Source of the DNA: Neoceratodus forsteri
Taxonomy: Eukaryota; Chordata; Ceratodontiformes; Ceratodontidae
Direction of reading: 5' to 3'
Assembly: GCA_016271365.2 (NCBI GenBank)
Contig: CM057453.1
Span: 500,873,001-500,937,000, forward strand
Length of the DNA stretch: 64,000 bases
Shown: positions 32,041 through 43,714 of the stretch, in pieces
Layout of the letters: every line of letters begins with the position of its first letter
Numbering within the stretch: position 1 is the stretch's first letter
Position numbers and translations under genes: made by a program
Notes under the pieces: generated by a model
Database searches by the model: none
What the model saw: the letters and a program-made list of their open reading frames with translations, nothing else
What the model was told of the DNA's origin: nothing

Positions 32041-34951
32041 GGAAGGAAATCCTCAGCTATGGGGGGGGTGGATGTGGCGGCGGTCACGGAGACGTGGGCC
32101 AACAAAAACCATGACTGGGACCTAAATGTACAGGGGTACACTATGCTTAGGAAGGATAGAAAGGAGGTCAGAGGGGGTGGAGTGGCTATGTTCATTAGAG
32201 ATGATATAGAAATTGCTATGGTAGAAGAGGCAGAGGGAAACGTGGAGGCCTTATGGATCACCTTACGATCCCCAGCAGGAGATAAGGTCAAGCTGGGAGT
32301 AGCATATAGGCCCCCGGGATGACTGATGTTCTAGAGGATGGTTTGCTGGACAACATCATTGCCCAGTGTGGTCCAAAAGGGAAGGAGTGGTGTTGATGGG
32401 GGACATAATATGCCAGGTACAAACTGGGGAACCATGTCCTCTAAGGTGGCCAAGGAGCAGAGGCTGCTGGATGGCTTCCAGGATGTGTTCTTAACACAGC
32501 ATGTGATGGAGCCCACAAGGGAGGGGCATGTCCTGGATGTGGTTCTGGCAGATGGGGATCTGGTAAGGGACATAGTTGTACAGGACCCCCTGACTGGGAG
32601 TGACCACAATACTGTCTGGTTTCAAATAAGCATGGGGGGAGTGGGGGTGAGATCTAGGACACTGGCAGTGGACTTCAGAGGGGCAGACTTTATGGGCATG
32701 GGAAATATTCTCAAGGATCACTTGAAGGGGATTACCTCAACGACAAGTGTGAAAAGGAGATGGAGGTACAAAACGGGACTTCATGAGGCAGTCAGGATCT
32801 GCGCTAAGTTGAAACGTGAAGGAGCAAGGTCACGTGAAACCATGCTGGTGGTCCAGTGAGGTACAGGTAGCAGTCAGAGAAAAGAAGGCGGCCTACAAAA
32901 AATATAAAACAACAAGAGGGGATAGAGATAAGGAAATGTACCAGCTTGCATCTAGAAAAGTCACCCGTATGGTGAGGGGAGCAAAGTCCAGTAAAGAGCA
33001 GCAGCTGGCACAGGGGATACATGGAGGAGAAAAGGGGTTCTTCCGGTACATTGGGGAGCGGAGAAAAACTAAGGGCCATCTCAGCAGATTGAGATCAGAA
33101 GGAGGGTGGGTGGAAGAGGCGAGGGACCAGGCAGAGGTATTTAACGAGTACTTTGCCTCTGTGTTCACTAGGGAGGGGGATGGGATATCTACAAAGCAAG
33201 GCATGAAGGGGATAGAAGCGGAAGGAGTGGGATCAGGAGCAACAGAAATGGAGCAAGAGGAGGAAAGGTACCCCAGGGTGTCACATCTTGATAAGGATAA
33301 AAGACCAGTAAGGGGAGGACGGATGATGCTATCTCCACCAAAAGGTGTGGTTAGCCCTCAAGGCCCTAAAGAAAAACAAATCTCCTGGGCGGATGGCATT
33401 CATCCGAGAGTACTATGGGAATTGGCGGACATACTGGCTGCACCCTGGTAGGAGCTTTTCAGCAGGTCACTTGGGACGGGAGGTACCTGAGATTGTGAGG
33501 CACATGTGGTACCAATCCATAAAGGGGGTGGGGAAGTACCAGGTAACTATAGACCCATCAGTTTGACCTCGGTGGTGGGAAAATTAATGGAGAGTATACT
33601 AAAGGAACGGTTGGGGTGTACTTGGGAGGTGGGAGGTCTAGACAGTCGGCAACATGGGTTTGTGCCAGGTAGATCATGTCAAACCAACCTTGTGGAGTTC
33701 TATGAATGGGTAACATCAGAACTGGACAGGGGTAGGCCTGTGGATGTATTATTCTTGGACTTCAGCAAGGCGTTTGACTCTGTCCCCACAATGGTCTGGT
33801 GGAGAAACAGTGGGGTTAGGAGTAGGCCCTTTGATGGTCAGATGGATTGAAAACTGGCTAGCTGGACGCACTCAGAGAGTAGTGGTCTGTGGGAGCTCTC
33901 GAACCCTAGAGAGGTTGGTAGTGGGGTACCACAGGGCTCAGTCCTGGGTCGATCCTGTTTAATGCATATATATCGGACATCAGGGAGGGTATAGGGTGTG
34001 AAATGAGTCTCTTCGCGGATGACTCCAAGATGGGAGCAGTAGTTGAGGAGAAGAGGGAGGGTGGCCCTGGAGGACCTGGACACCCTGGAAAGCTGGGCTC
34101 ACATGGAAATTAAATTTCAATATCACCAAGTGCAAGGTGTTGCATCTTGGTCGGGAAACTCTAAACACAGGTACACCTGGGAGGAGGCGCTGGAGGCCTC
34201 AATAGGGGAAAAGACCTAGGGGTCATGGTGGATACATGTATGAATAACTCTGAGCAGTGCAGGAGGCAGTACAAGGCAAACAGGATGTTGGGATGCATCG
34301 TAAGGGGGATCACCTCTAGGAGCAAGGAAGTGATTCTGCCGCTGTACAATGGACTGGTTAGACCACACCTTGAGTACTGTGTACAGTACTGGAGACCACA
34401 CTTGAAGAGGGACATACAGCTCCTGGAGAGGTTACAGAGGAGGGCAACAAAGATGATACGAGGGCTAGGGGATTTGACTTATGAGGACAGACTTGAGGAG
34501 CTCTGCCTGTTTTCATTGGAGGAGAGGAGAGACAGGGGGGACATGATTGAGGTCTTCAAGTACCTCAAGGGAATAAATAGGGTAAACATGGAGGGGATCT
34601 TTAGACTAAAGCAGGGAGGTATCACCAGAGGCATGGTTTGAAGTCGGAAGGTGGAAGGGTGAGGGAAAAGGAGGAGGTTTTTCACGAGAGGTGGTGGACC
34701 CTTGGAATGCACTGCCTGGTGAGCTGGTTCAGAGATCCACAGTGGAGGCTTCAGAGAGGTGGGACAGACACAGAAAGTGGATGTATCAGATGATGCCTGT
34801 CCCGGGGGGGTGGGGATGGATGATAGGGGTTTCTGGAGATCAAGGGATGGGAGGGTCTCGGCATCCAACTAAGGATCTAGGTTCGAGCAGACTCGATAGA
34901 CCGTAAGGCCTAATCTGCTGGCAAATAGTATGTTAGTATGTTAGTATATTA
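32041..34951 (+). mobile_element. CR1-type LINE, 5'-truncated, 3' end intact
   Basis: Starts inside the endonuclease and runs to the 3' terminus, which is made of the 8-bp direct repeats tatgttag tatgttag tat (34929-34951). Short direct 8-mer repeats at the extreme 3' end are a CR1 hallmark. Insertion split the minus-strand CR1-like LINE between its KDL box and its LKANRV box. I see no target duplication, which is usual for CR1. Confidence 0.85.
32059..34880 (+). pseudogene. CR1 endonuclease-reverse transcriptase, broken
   Basis: The endonuclease remnant has VAAVTETWANKNHDWDL with the catalytic Glu and GSDHNTVWFQISMGG near 32600. The linker (32816-33450) reads WWSSEVQVAVREKKAAYKKY. RT motifs are PISLTSVVGKLMESILKERL, QHGFVPGRSCQTNLVEFYEW, LFLDFSKAFDSVP, SIEN WLAGRTQRVVV and MLGCIVRGITSRSKEVI. 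They are followed by HLEYCVQYWRPHLKRDIQLL and RRATKMIRGLGDL. The YADD region near 34010 reads LFADDSKMGA across a frame change. Six or more shifts make it inactive. Confidence 0.8.
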
Positions 34952-36236
34952 ATCCATAGATCTTTTTCATTGAAAGCAGTTGTTAGTATTTTGCCACGTA
35001 ATTTATATGTGAAAAACGGGTTATTTGATCCCAAATGCATGACCTTATATTTGTCAGAATTCAGTTTCATCTTCCGCTTAGTAATCCACTGTGTGATGAT
35101 ATCAAGAGCTTTCTGAACAGTAGCTGTCTGCTCAGAATTTAAACAGGGACCTCCGATCTTAACATCATCGGCATATTTTGTAGCTGAAGAAAAGCAGTTA
35201 TTAGTTAAATTTGTTATAAAAGCTTGAAACAGACACGGGTTAAGCACTGAGCTATGCAGGACCCCGTTGGTGACCTTACCGATGTCTGAAAACTGACCAG
35301 TAATCAGAACATGCTGTGTCCTGTGTGTTTTTTTCAAACTCTCTTTATTTCACTGGCACCCGGGAACCTCTCTCAGGCATCCTCTGACCTTGCGGCTCTA
35401 GCTCCAGACCTGAAACTCCTCCTGGCACCAGACCGACTATCCCACCCGGCTCTGAGCCCCCAAGGTAGAGCCACCCATCCACCAGGCGCTTTATCTTACA
35501 ATTTGGACCAGGCTGGCTTAGCCCAGGAGAGAGGAGGGTCCAGTCAGTGGAGGTAGCAGAAGGCGGCGGGAGTTGCCGCCATCCTCGGGACGGTTATCAC
35601 TTAGGGTCTCCCAATGGCTTGGTCGTGCAATGCGTCCTCAAGCCGGTACACATGCATGCACCCATGCATGTCTGCAGGGCCACTGCCGCAGCCAACCCCC
35701 TTAGTCTTCCTGGTCTCAAGGTGCTGTGGTCCCAGCCGACGCTAGGAGTCCCCAGCTCCCCGGGACAGGTTCCCACTCATTCCCAGGACAGGAGAGCAGT
35801 CTTCTGGATGCTCGATCCTGTCCCTCCCCTGCCAGCCCCCAGCAGCCTGAGCTCGTTCCTGAACCTGGGTCGCCGGCATGGCGCAAGGTGTCGTCCAGCG
35901 CCTCATCCCTCAGCGCCACTGGGACGGCACTCTGTCCTGTGTGTTAACCAGTTGGAAATCCAGTTAACTATATTCTTATTAATATTTATTTTATTTGGTT
36001 TAAGAACTAAAGCCCAATGTGGCATAGCATCAAATGCCTTACTAAAATTGATAAAGATGACATCATAACGTATCCTACAATCGAGCTGACAGCTAACCTC
36101 TTCATGAAAACACAATAGGTTGATTAAACAACTTCAACCTTTTTTTAAACCCATGCTGGTCTCTATCAAGGTTATCCAGAATTGGAGAAATTAAGTCTTT
36201 TATTATACGTTCCTTGCCAGAAAACACCAGGCCCTG
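34952..36236 (-). pseudogene. CR1-like RT, central part (interrupted by a SINE)
   Basis: From 36236 it reads RDQHGFKK, then RYDVIFINFSKAFDAMPHWA near 36060 and NWISNWLTHRTE. The SINE at 35330-35932 follows, then HSSVLNPCLFQAFITNLTNN, SSATKYADDVKIGGPCLNS with an intact ADD near 35170, and LNSDKYKVMHLGSNN. The end joins, across the inserted CR1, to the C-terminal part at 32040. Confidence 0.75.
35330..35932 (-). mobile_element. Long tRNA-headed SINE with AATAAA and poly-A tail (copy 1)
   Basis: Flanked by a perfect 13-bp duplication tgtcctgtgtgtt (35317-35329 and 35933-35945). In sense the 5' end is tRNA-like, with A box TGGCGCTGAGG and B box GGTTCAGGAAC. The body is GC-rich and the 3' end is GTGAAATAAAGAG followed by an A-run. 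At about 600 bp it is long for a SINE. A second member lies at 61357-61949. The AATAAA with a poly-A tail implies L1-type mobilisation, which is inference. No convincing protein is encoded. Confidence 0.75.
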
Positions 36237-36239
36237 AAG

Positions 36240-36830
36240 CAAGCGAGCAGAAAAGTGACAGTGTTGCATTGTGTAGAGACTCTGAATGACTTTGTCTGTC
36301 GAACAGATCTTATACTGCTGAGGTCAGCAGTTCCCATTCACGCATTCTGGACTGTGACCTGCTTCGCCTGTTTGCCAAGATGTTTTCTGCACCTGTAACA
36401 TGGACTGCTGACAGTTCTAGATGGGTTCCAGAGCCCAATACCAAACTCTCATTGCTTCCCGGCACAGGGGATAGAGTGAGTTCCCCCTTGTTTGTTGATG
36501 TAATTTCCTCACACTGACACTGTCCATTTGTACTAACAGAAGACACAAGGACAGATGAGCCTGGAAGGCCTGTAGGCCATATAGAACAGCTTGCATTTCT
36601 GAAACATTTATGTGCAGGGTGCTCTCCACTGTAGTCCATGTACCCTACATCTAATGGGGCCCTAAGTGTGCCCCACAGCCCATCTCCAAGGCATCTGTTC
36701 TTACAGTCTAATGAGAGATGGGGATCAGGAAAGGAACCCCCTTTAACAGGTTGCTGGGTTCCACACCACCTGAGCACTTTGCATACAGGAGAGGTTACTA
36801 GAACTCTTTGTTCTAGATCGTCAGTAAGCT
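36240..36830 (-). pseudogene. DIRS RNase H region, partial (copy D)
   Basis: Reads STLHINVSEMQAVLYGLQAF near 36620 (the Glu box), then VQMDSVSVRKLHQQTRGN with the second Asp near 36510. After a frame change come HVTGAENILANRRSRSQSRM and REWELL. It is cut off near DLFDRQSHSE, inside the C-terminal extension. Confidence 0.7.
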
Positions 36831-37929
36831 GATCCCACCGGACTCTTAAGGGCCCACTCAGGGATCGTCACATGCAGTCTGGTCATAGGTACTGTGACAA
36901 TGGCCACTGCCATAAATACCAAGAGTTGAAGGAATGTCCTAGCTGAGATATACCGGCTGTCATGGACTAGTTGGGCCTCTGCAATCAGGTGTTCAGCCCT
37001 ATCCAGAGGCAGGAAGGCTAAGCCTTGAGCCATGTCCCAGACTGCTCTTCTGTACTGCAGGCGATGACAGGGTGTCAAGACAGACTTGGGTATGTTAACA
37101 GTAACCCCCAACCCATCAAACAGTTGCCTATGCAGAGCTAAGGCATGCAGGAGCTGATCCCTGGAGTGGGCTATCAGTAGCCAGTCATCCGGGTAGGGGA
37201 AGACATAGAGGCCTTCCCTGCAAAGCGCTGCTGCCACCACTGCCAAGCATTTGGCAAAGCCCTGTGGCGTAGAGGACAAGCCAAGTGGCAATACTCTGAA
37301 CTGGTAGTGTTCCCCTTGAAACAGGAACCTCAAATACTTTCTGTCAGGTTTGTGAATTTTGATATGATGGTAAGCATTCTTCACGTCAAGGGAATAGATC
37401 CAGTTCCCTACTTGCAGTAGCAGAAGCAAGCCCTGCAGGGTGACCATTTTGAACTTTTTGTACTCTATGAAAAGTTCAGGTCCCTGGAATCTAGAATAGG
37501 CCACAGATCTCCTGTCCATTTTGGGACTAGGAAGTAATGAGAGCAGAACCCTATGTTTCTTTGTTCTAAGGGCAGGTTATGTGGCTTTCTTCTGAAGCGA
37601 AGTCTGAACTTCCTCCCAGAGCAGAGGAATGAGGTCTGGAGGACAGAAAGTTGGCACTGGTGGATGATCTGGAGGTGTGTGTCTAGAAGTTTCAGAGCCC
37701 GACCTTGTGCTATTATTTCCAGTACCCAGGTATCTGATCTCACCTCCTTCCACTGACTAAGGTGGACTGAGAGATGACCCCCTATAACCACTCCTGGAGG
37801 TAATGGTGGTTGAGGGGTGTACAAGGAGTCAGGCAGAGACAGATGTGATGGCTCCTGCCGTGCCACCACCTCTAGGGGCTTTTGAGTGTGCAACTGGAGT
37901 GGTTCCTGGGGTGAGCAAGGCTCCTGCAC
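36821..37929 (-). pseudogene. DIRS reverse transcriptase (copy D)
   Basis: The upstream part reads LEQRNIGFCSHYFLVPKWTG and DLWPILDSRDLNFS. After a frame change comes FIEYKKFKMVTLQ, WIYSLDVKNAYHHIKIHKPD (first Asp), EHYQFRVLPLGLSSTPQGFA and an active site FPYPDDWLLIA near 37200. The second residue of the YxDD box is Pro here and Leu in copy A. DGLGVTVNIPKSVLTPC follows. The main frame, 37519-36821, is 232 codons without a stop. Confidence 0.85.
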
Positions 37930-38079
37930 CCTTGCCCTTACACTGTTGTCTGGTGGCAGGATAGTGTCTTCAGCACCAGCCAGACAGAAAGGTATCCTCT
38001 GCCTATCCCTTGGTTAGGTATGGAAGAGGGAGTATATCGACTTCAGGGTTCTACCCAAGGCCTCAAGGGTAGAGAGGAT

Positions 38080-39815
38080 ATCCTAGACATCTAAGCCAAA
38101 TAATTTATATCCTCCAAAAGGGGCATTAAGAATGGACTGCTGTACGTCATTTGCAAACCCTGCCATCCTAAGCCAGGTGTACTTCTGTAGACATATTCCT
38201 GAGGCAGCAGTGCTGGCCAAGGCATTAGAAACATCATAGGCCATATGAAGTAGGTGTTTTCCTACATCAACCCCAGCAGTGAGGGCTTTTAGAAGCTCCC
38301 ATTTTGGTGTACCCTCTGGCATGGCTTGTGCAGCTGCCTGGCCTTTCTCCACAGTGTATTCTAGTACTTGCTCATGTGGGCCTGATAGTAAGCAATTCTA
38401 AGGCCCAGGGAGGCTGAGGTAAAAGTCCTTTTACTTAGCACATCCAACCTCCTGTACTCTTTATCAGGAAGAAGGGAGCCGAGGTGTTTTTTTTATCTGA
38501 GTTTTGGTAAACAGGTAAGTCCACCTGAGACAAATTACAGTTCCTTTTTCAGGGGCGGCCTGGAAGTGCAATATGTATACAGTACAGTTCAAGTAACATA
38601 TTACAGCAGTTACAATGGAAAGGAAAAACATTTTTTTTTACAGCATTCAGAGATTTATAGGGATTAAGATACAGACCCTGACCTATCAGGGGCAGCACTG
38701 ATGACTACAGAGTCTACCTCAGGTTGGCTAGCAAAAAAGGGCATCCACAAGGCAGCCATATACATTTTGTCTGCCTTTCTTGGTATGGCAGGAATGGCAT
38801 TCAGCCTATGCCAGGTAGCAAATGTGGCATCCTCTAGAACAAGGAGGAGCGGTGGTATCATAGTCGGGGGATATCAGGTAACGCCAATAAATGTATTAGA
38901 TTTTTCTTAGTGGTATTCTGTTCCTCTAAATCAAACCCATGGCAGCCTGTAGCTGCTGCATCATGGTGATAAAAGCAGGGTCCTCTGAAGGGGACCTTGG
39001 GGTGTAGACCAAGTCCTCACTGCAAATGGAAATGGCAGAACTACTGCCTCTGTCATAAGGACTTTCTACATATTCCTCAGATTCCTCTTCTTTATCCTCC
39101 ATCATTAGATCAGCATTATATTGTATCATCGTTGGCCTGGACAACAGGTAGGAGGGAGCACGCTGGCGAGGTTGTAGGTTCTTGAGGAGACAGCTGAGGC
39201 ACAGCCCTAGGGTGCACTGTCGCGGGGGTTGCAGTACAGGCCCTGTCGACGGGCTTCCCTGCACAGGAGGAGGAAGCAACAGGCGTTGAAGCATGTCTGT
39301 GAAGGATGATAGCACCACTTCAACATTGGTGCCTGCTTGGTCAACAGGTGTGCCGCTTGAGGTCAACAGGGGAGGCAATGTCCCCAGTGTAGATGGCGAT
39401 GTACCAGCCAGACTAGGTCTGGTAGTGCCCGTGCCATGCCCCAACCTGGGAGTTAAATCAACGGTCGGGGGGGCCGAGCAACGTCACTGACTGAGCAGGC
39501 AACGGCACTGTACACGTCATACCTGCTGTGTGGAGGGGCAACCTGGAGCACACTTGGGAGGTTTTCTCCTTCTCCTTGTCCTTCTTCTAGTGCTTGTGCA
39601 TATGGCTCCCGGAGGACTTCTCCCGGGATTTGGATGATCCGGACCTGGAGTAACGGGCCGGTGATGCAGCAGAACTCTTCGGTTGGAGCTCCTTCTCCAT
39701 GCAGGCTACCTGCTGTTTCAAAAGGAGCTTTTCTAAGGCTCCTTTTAGGCATCACCAGATAGCAGTCTTGGACCCCTTACAAATCAGGCAAGTTTGTACG
39801 TTATGGTCAAAGACT
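38080..39815 (-). pseudogene. DIRS gag-like region (copy D)
   Basis: Near 39810 it reads DHNVQTCLICKGSK, the last Cys pair of the gag zinc module. The middle (39444-38926) is acidic: DLMMEDKEEESEEYVESPYD, then SEDLVYTPRSPSEDP. The C-terminal part (38352-38083) reads LLHMAYDVSNALASTAASGI and KYTWLRMAGFANDVQQSI, which parallels the MAWLR segment of copy A. Frames shift between the parts. Confidence 0.7.
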
Positions 39816-39839
39816 TACCAAATAAATCAGGCAATATTC

Positions 39840-41870
39840 ACACCTTGATTATGGTACTATACTAGAAATGCTAAATCTGTACTTAAGCCACTACAGAAGC
39901 ATATGGGGCAATTTGTGCTTGATTTTTAAATCCATAAATAACTCACATGAATTAAGCACTATTGGCCTCACTAGACATATCTGTACAGAGCAGACCAGAT
40001 CACATGGATTGAAGTTACTAGGTGATTGCTTGGTTACAGCAAGAACAAACCTTTTGGAGGTTTAACAATGTATTACTTAACTTAAAGGAGTGCAGCACAC
40101 TGATACAAGACCAAATTAAACACATAACAGATGAAAATCTGTCACCTGAAACCACACCAACTATACTATGGGAAACCCTTAAAGCAGTACTTAGAGGGGA
40201 ATTAATTAAATATTTCTCATGCCTCAAAAAAACAAGATACAGAAAGGCTGAATAAGTTACAAAATTCCCTCAAAGAACCGCAAGCCAGGCATATGAATCA
40301 GGATGAGTCAGTGGCTCCCGTGTTGGCCTTTACATGGCAGGAGATTCGGGGCCTTTTAAATATCAAAACAGAAGCTGCACTACGATATCTACATCAAAAG
40401 TACTATGAAGGAGGGCCTAGGGACACTAAACTGCTGGCCTTTCATCTCCATGGACAAACAGCCAATATGGCGGTCACATGAATTTGTGATGCTAAGTCAC
40501 AGATCTTACCTGTAGCCCAAGATCGCGTCTTGGAAACTTTCCTATTATGAACACCTGTATACCCCAGAGCAGCCTTCAAATCCCACTCAGAATAACCAGT
40601 TTCTGACCTCCATAAAGAGTCCTACCATTAATCAGAAACAGACAAATCTTTTAAAAGCTCCCATCTCTCAGGCTGAGATTAGTACCATTATAAAAAATCG
40701 ATATAACCTGAAAAGCCCAGGACCAGATGAATACACCCAAATATTACAAACAATTTCAGGAACAGTTGTTACCTTACTTAGTGGAGGCATGTTCCTCGGT
40801 AGCAAAAGGTAAAGCTCCCCCCCCACCCCCTTCTTGGAATCTACAGTAGCTACCATATCGGCGATTTTAAAACCAAACAAGAATGAAACGCTATGCTCCT
40901 CCTACAGACCAATTTCAGTCTTAACCCTTAGGCTGCCAACAGAATTAGACCGTACAGGAGTTTTGGACTGATATATCAGTCCACGGCCATGTAAGGGTTA
41001 AATGTTGACTATAAAATATTTACATCATTGTTAGGCAAAAGACTGGATGACCAGAGGGGTGGAACGTACTAGTGCCCCAAGACCCTGTTTTGAGCAGCTT
41101 GTCACTTAGGCTGCGTGGCTAAAAGTCCCAGAAGAACACATAGCCCTCAGCAGAGCTCACAAAACTGCTTCCCTCCAGGATCATAAGCCTAAATCAGTAT
41201 ACCCTAATTCGTTGTAAGATCCCATCAATTTTAGGTCAAAGAAATTCTTTTACGTTGCAAGGATGGCTGGCAGTCTCACAGCAAATGGTATAAAATTCCA
41301 AGTGTAGCCAAACTTTAGTGCAGAGACACTGAATGCCAGAAAAGCCTTTAACCAAGTAACTGAATCACTGCGATCCAATGGCATCAGATATGCCTTACTG
41401 CCACCAATAAAGCTGTTTTTTTCTGCAATAACAGAATGAGACACTTTACCAATTCCAAGGCCAGCACTGCAATCATGAAGTAGAACAATAAAGGACCCAG
41501 TCCAGTTCCTGAGAAATTTTTGCACACCAGTCGAGAACATCTGACGACTCTGCAGAACCTATTTGCCCCACTGCTCACTACTTCAGGTTTGCACAGGAAA
41601 AGTATTGAACTTGTGGAGGACAATTCAATGAATCAGGACATGGTGGGACATACATACTCCTTATGCCCACTGAACCCTTGCTGATACCTGAATGCTCCTG
41701 ACGGGTACCCCTGTAAACACCATTGCTTCGGACTCACTCAAGGAGAGTGGAAACAGCCTTCCCATAACAAGTACCCTCTGTTTAGGACATGAAATTGTAT
41801 TAATGACTACATGGATAAAGCTCAGACTGCAATCTAACTCTTCTTTGGAAAAACCTGAAACAAAAAAAAA
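39840..41870 (+). pseudogene. L1 ORF2 remnant
   Basis: In order it reads WETLKAVLRGELIKYFSCLK near 40170, AALRYLHQKYYEGGPRDTKL near 40380 and YNLKSPGPDEYT near 40710 (compare the L1 KSPGPDG box). SAILKPNKNETLCSSYRPIS follows near 40870, the RT entry motif. After the MITE it continues NVDYKIFTSLLGKRLDD, which is the LLNVDYKI box. Later NARKAFNQV near 41340 may be a damaged AEKAFD box, and the last part matches the ORF2 C terminus only loosely. No YADD box was found, so the RT core is partly deleted. Confidence 0.7.
40925..40997. mobile_element. 73-bp TTAA-target MITE
   Basis: Bounded by TTAA (40921-40924 and 40998-41001), with CCCTTA and TAAGGG at the two ends. The core holds a perfect 18-bp palindrome ggactgatatatcagtcc at 40965-40982. 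The CCCTTA end and TTAA target fit a piggyBac-like class. Removing it restores the L1 ORF2 codons for SVLNVDYK. Confidence 0.75.
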
Positions 41871-41910
41871 CAGCCACGGAACTTGATGCCCTAAGTGCAG
41901 TACGTTTTCT

Positions 41911-42229
41911 AATCTTTACATTACCAGATTTTATTGTTTTTATTTCTTGGGTGTTTGTTTCATTTTCATGTTCACCCTGGAGCTTGTGCAAAGTGAACAT
42001 ACTGGTATGACAGAGGATTTTGAGATGTATGTCACTGTCAGTCAAATGCAGGGCAGTCTGCAATGGGCGCGACAGTGTCAAGACTAATCATCAGCCAGAC
42101 TGATCATGACACTCTTTTGGTCTTGCTGAGTGGAAACCTTGTGTAGTTCAAAGAAAACAGCTGCCCAAATCATAGGGCGGCTCTTTCCTTTGATATGCAT
42201 AACACTGCCCAGCAAGCAGAGTTGATCGG
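41911..42229. other. Stretch with no recognised feature
   Basis: AT-rich sequence downstream of the L1 remnant. No motif is seen. Confidence 0.4.
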
Positions 42230-42890
42230 CATTATGATCAGCCTGCTGTGGTACCCACCCCCAACATAAAAACAATCCCTCCCATCCCTTTCTTCTGAAT
42301 TTTATGACACTGAAGTGCCAAATCCCCAGTGCCGGCTAGTACTCCCCATCCTGCCCATGTTCATGATCTGACACCAGGGAGCTCACCCCCATGCCGCCAT
42401 ACATAACACCAACACTGGGGTGTCCAATTCCTAGTTTCGGTATCTGGAATAAAGAAAACTGTGCCTCAATCCCTCCCACTTCTTAATTTTCTGACTCTAG
42501 GGTGCCCAATCCCCAGTGCTGGCTAGTACCCTCCACCCTACCCGTTTTTACTATGTGACACCAGGAACCCATTCCCAGTGCCGCCAAACATAACATCAAC
42601 AGTCAGGTGCCCAATCCCCAGTGTCAGTACCTGAAATAAAGAAAACTGTCCCTCGTAGTCTTTTTTTATTTTTATACACCCTGTAAAAATGAAAACCATA
42701 CATTGATGTCTGTTGCTGCTGCCAGCCCACTGCCACCATTAACCTCCCCCCACCTGACCCTACTACTCAGCACCCACCACCCAACACACACCCACCCCTT
42801 ACTTACCTACTGAGGGTCCAATGCCATAATCCTCTCTGGACCACAGACACATCTTCACTGTTCCATCACCAGATCAGGAACCGAGGAAAT
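42230..42890. repeat. Repeat with a ~187-bp tandem duplication
   Basis: The phrase aatccccagtgccggctagt at 42321 returns at 42508 with two changes. Between and after these, tgacaccagg, cccagtgccgcc, acataacaccaac and aataaagaaaactg also recur at the same spacing of about 187 bp. A partial third copy of ggtgcccaatccccagtg lies at about 42607. The family also occurs at 780-1170. Confidence 0.7.
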
Positions 42891-42899
42891 CAGGTATGT

Positions 42900-43480
42900 A
42901 TGTGGTTCACTGAATTTCAGTGGGTTTTGAACTTTTCCTCATTACTTGGTCACGTTTTAATACTTTTCCCCAAATTTTCAAAATGGCCTTTTTTGTTGGA
43001 CTCCTTTATGAACAATGGTGATGAAATTATGCAAATCCGCCCCAAAGGGAGATTTTGTGGTCGCAACGCAAAATCACCTTTCAGGCAGGATTTGAACATT
43101 TTCTCTGCCCTTGAGGTGGGGTCATGAGACGGCTATTTGAAAATCTGGGGAAAAAATATTCAAAACACAGCACAGTTATGAGCGTGCATTGACATTTTTC
43201 AATGCATGCTCATAACTTTGGTACTTTTCAATAGTTTGATCCCATATTTTCAACATAGTCATTTTTCACACCGCCTCATGAATGTAGCAGCTGTCACTTT
43301 TCAAATCCTGATCAAAATGTGTTTTCGCACTTGTAGCGTGAAATCACCTTTCAGGCAGGATCTGAAAAATTTCTCCACTCTTGTTCATGAGGTGGGGCCA
43401 TAAAAAGACTATGTTGAAAATCTGGGGTAAAAATATTAAAAAAACAACAAAGTGATGAGCATACGTTGAAGCCCCTGGGC
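42900..43480. repeat. Compound palindromic and direct repeat
   Basis: A block containing aatcacctttcaggcaggat, gaggtgggg and ttgaaaatctgggg occurs twice in the same orientation (about 43069-43165 and 43344-43445). Between the copies lies a hairpin, gttatgagcgtgcattga and tcaatgcatgctcataac (about 43163-43219), and inverted fragments such as cccatattttcaacatag. It looks like a rearranged inverted-repeat element. Confidence 0.65.
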
Positions 43481-43714
43481 TGCCATCTGAGACACTTTAA
43501 AGCTTATTTAAACAAATGAAGTAAATTTCACCTTTTATAAAACTAAAAATGAAAAAAAAAATTAATTCCCTTGAATGAGATACAAGACATTTAAAGGGTC
43601 TTCATGTGGCCTCTGGCAACCTAAGTACATTCAACAACCTCATGCAAACAAAAGAACAATTTAATCAATTAAAATCCACTGAAGCCGAAAGGAGGGTTTT
43701 ACTCATCTAAAACA
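43481..43714. other. Short stretch without a recognised feature
   Basis: AT-rich, with a poly-A run near 43550. Nothing recognised. Confidence 0.4.

Larger units (their letters stand above)
31436..36236 (-). mobile_element. Old CR1-like LINE, split by two later insertions
   Basis: Three minus-strand pieces, 36236-35946, 35316-34952 and 32040-31436, read as one RT in order. Together they give FINFSKAFDAMPHWAL, TKYADDVKIGG, KYKVMHLGSNNP and, after the CR1 insertion, PLYRAYVRPHLEYVSQLWCP and LEKVQRKYTKYITGL. The intervening blocks are a plus-strand CR1 (32041-34951) and a SINE (35330-35932). The 5' end is lost at 36236, inside RT. Confidence 0.8.
36237..39815 (-). mobile_element. DIRS-like element copy D (gag, RT, part of RNase H)
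   Basis: Minus-strand gag (39815-38080), RT (37930-36820) and RNase H (36800-36240), ending abruptly at 36237 against the CR1-like LINE. No YR, ICR or ITR is visible, so both ends are lost. The family is clearly different from copies A and C at residue level. Confidence 0.8.
39830..41910 (+). mobile_element. L1-type ORF2 fragment, strongly decayed
   Basis: Plus-strand L1 fragment truncated at both ends, with internal deletions. It carries ORF2 motifs from the endonuclease/RT linker to near the 3' end (see the pseudogene entry). A 73-bp MITE sits in its RT. Confidence 0.75.

Noticed and set aside
35716..35919. A small minus-strand protein in the GC-rich insert
   Set aside because: The frame overlaps the tRNA-like SINE head, and GC-rich sequence gives open frames by chance.
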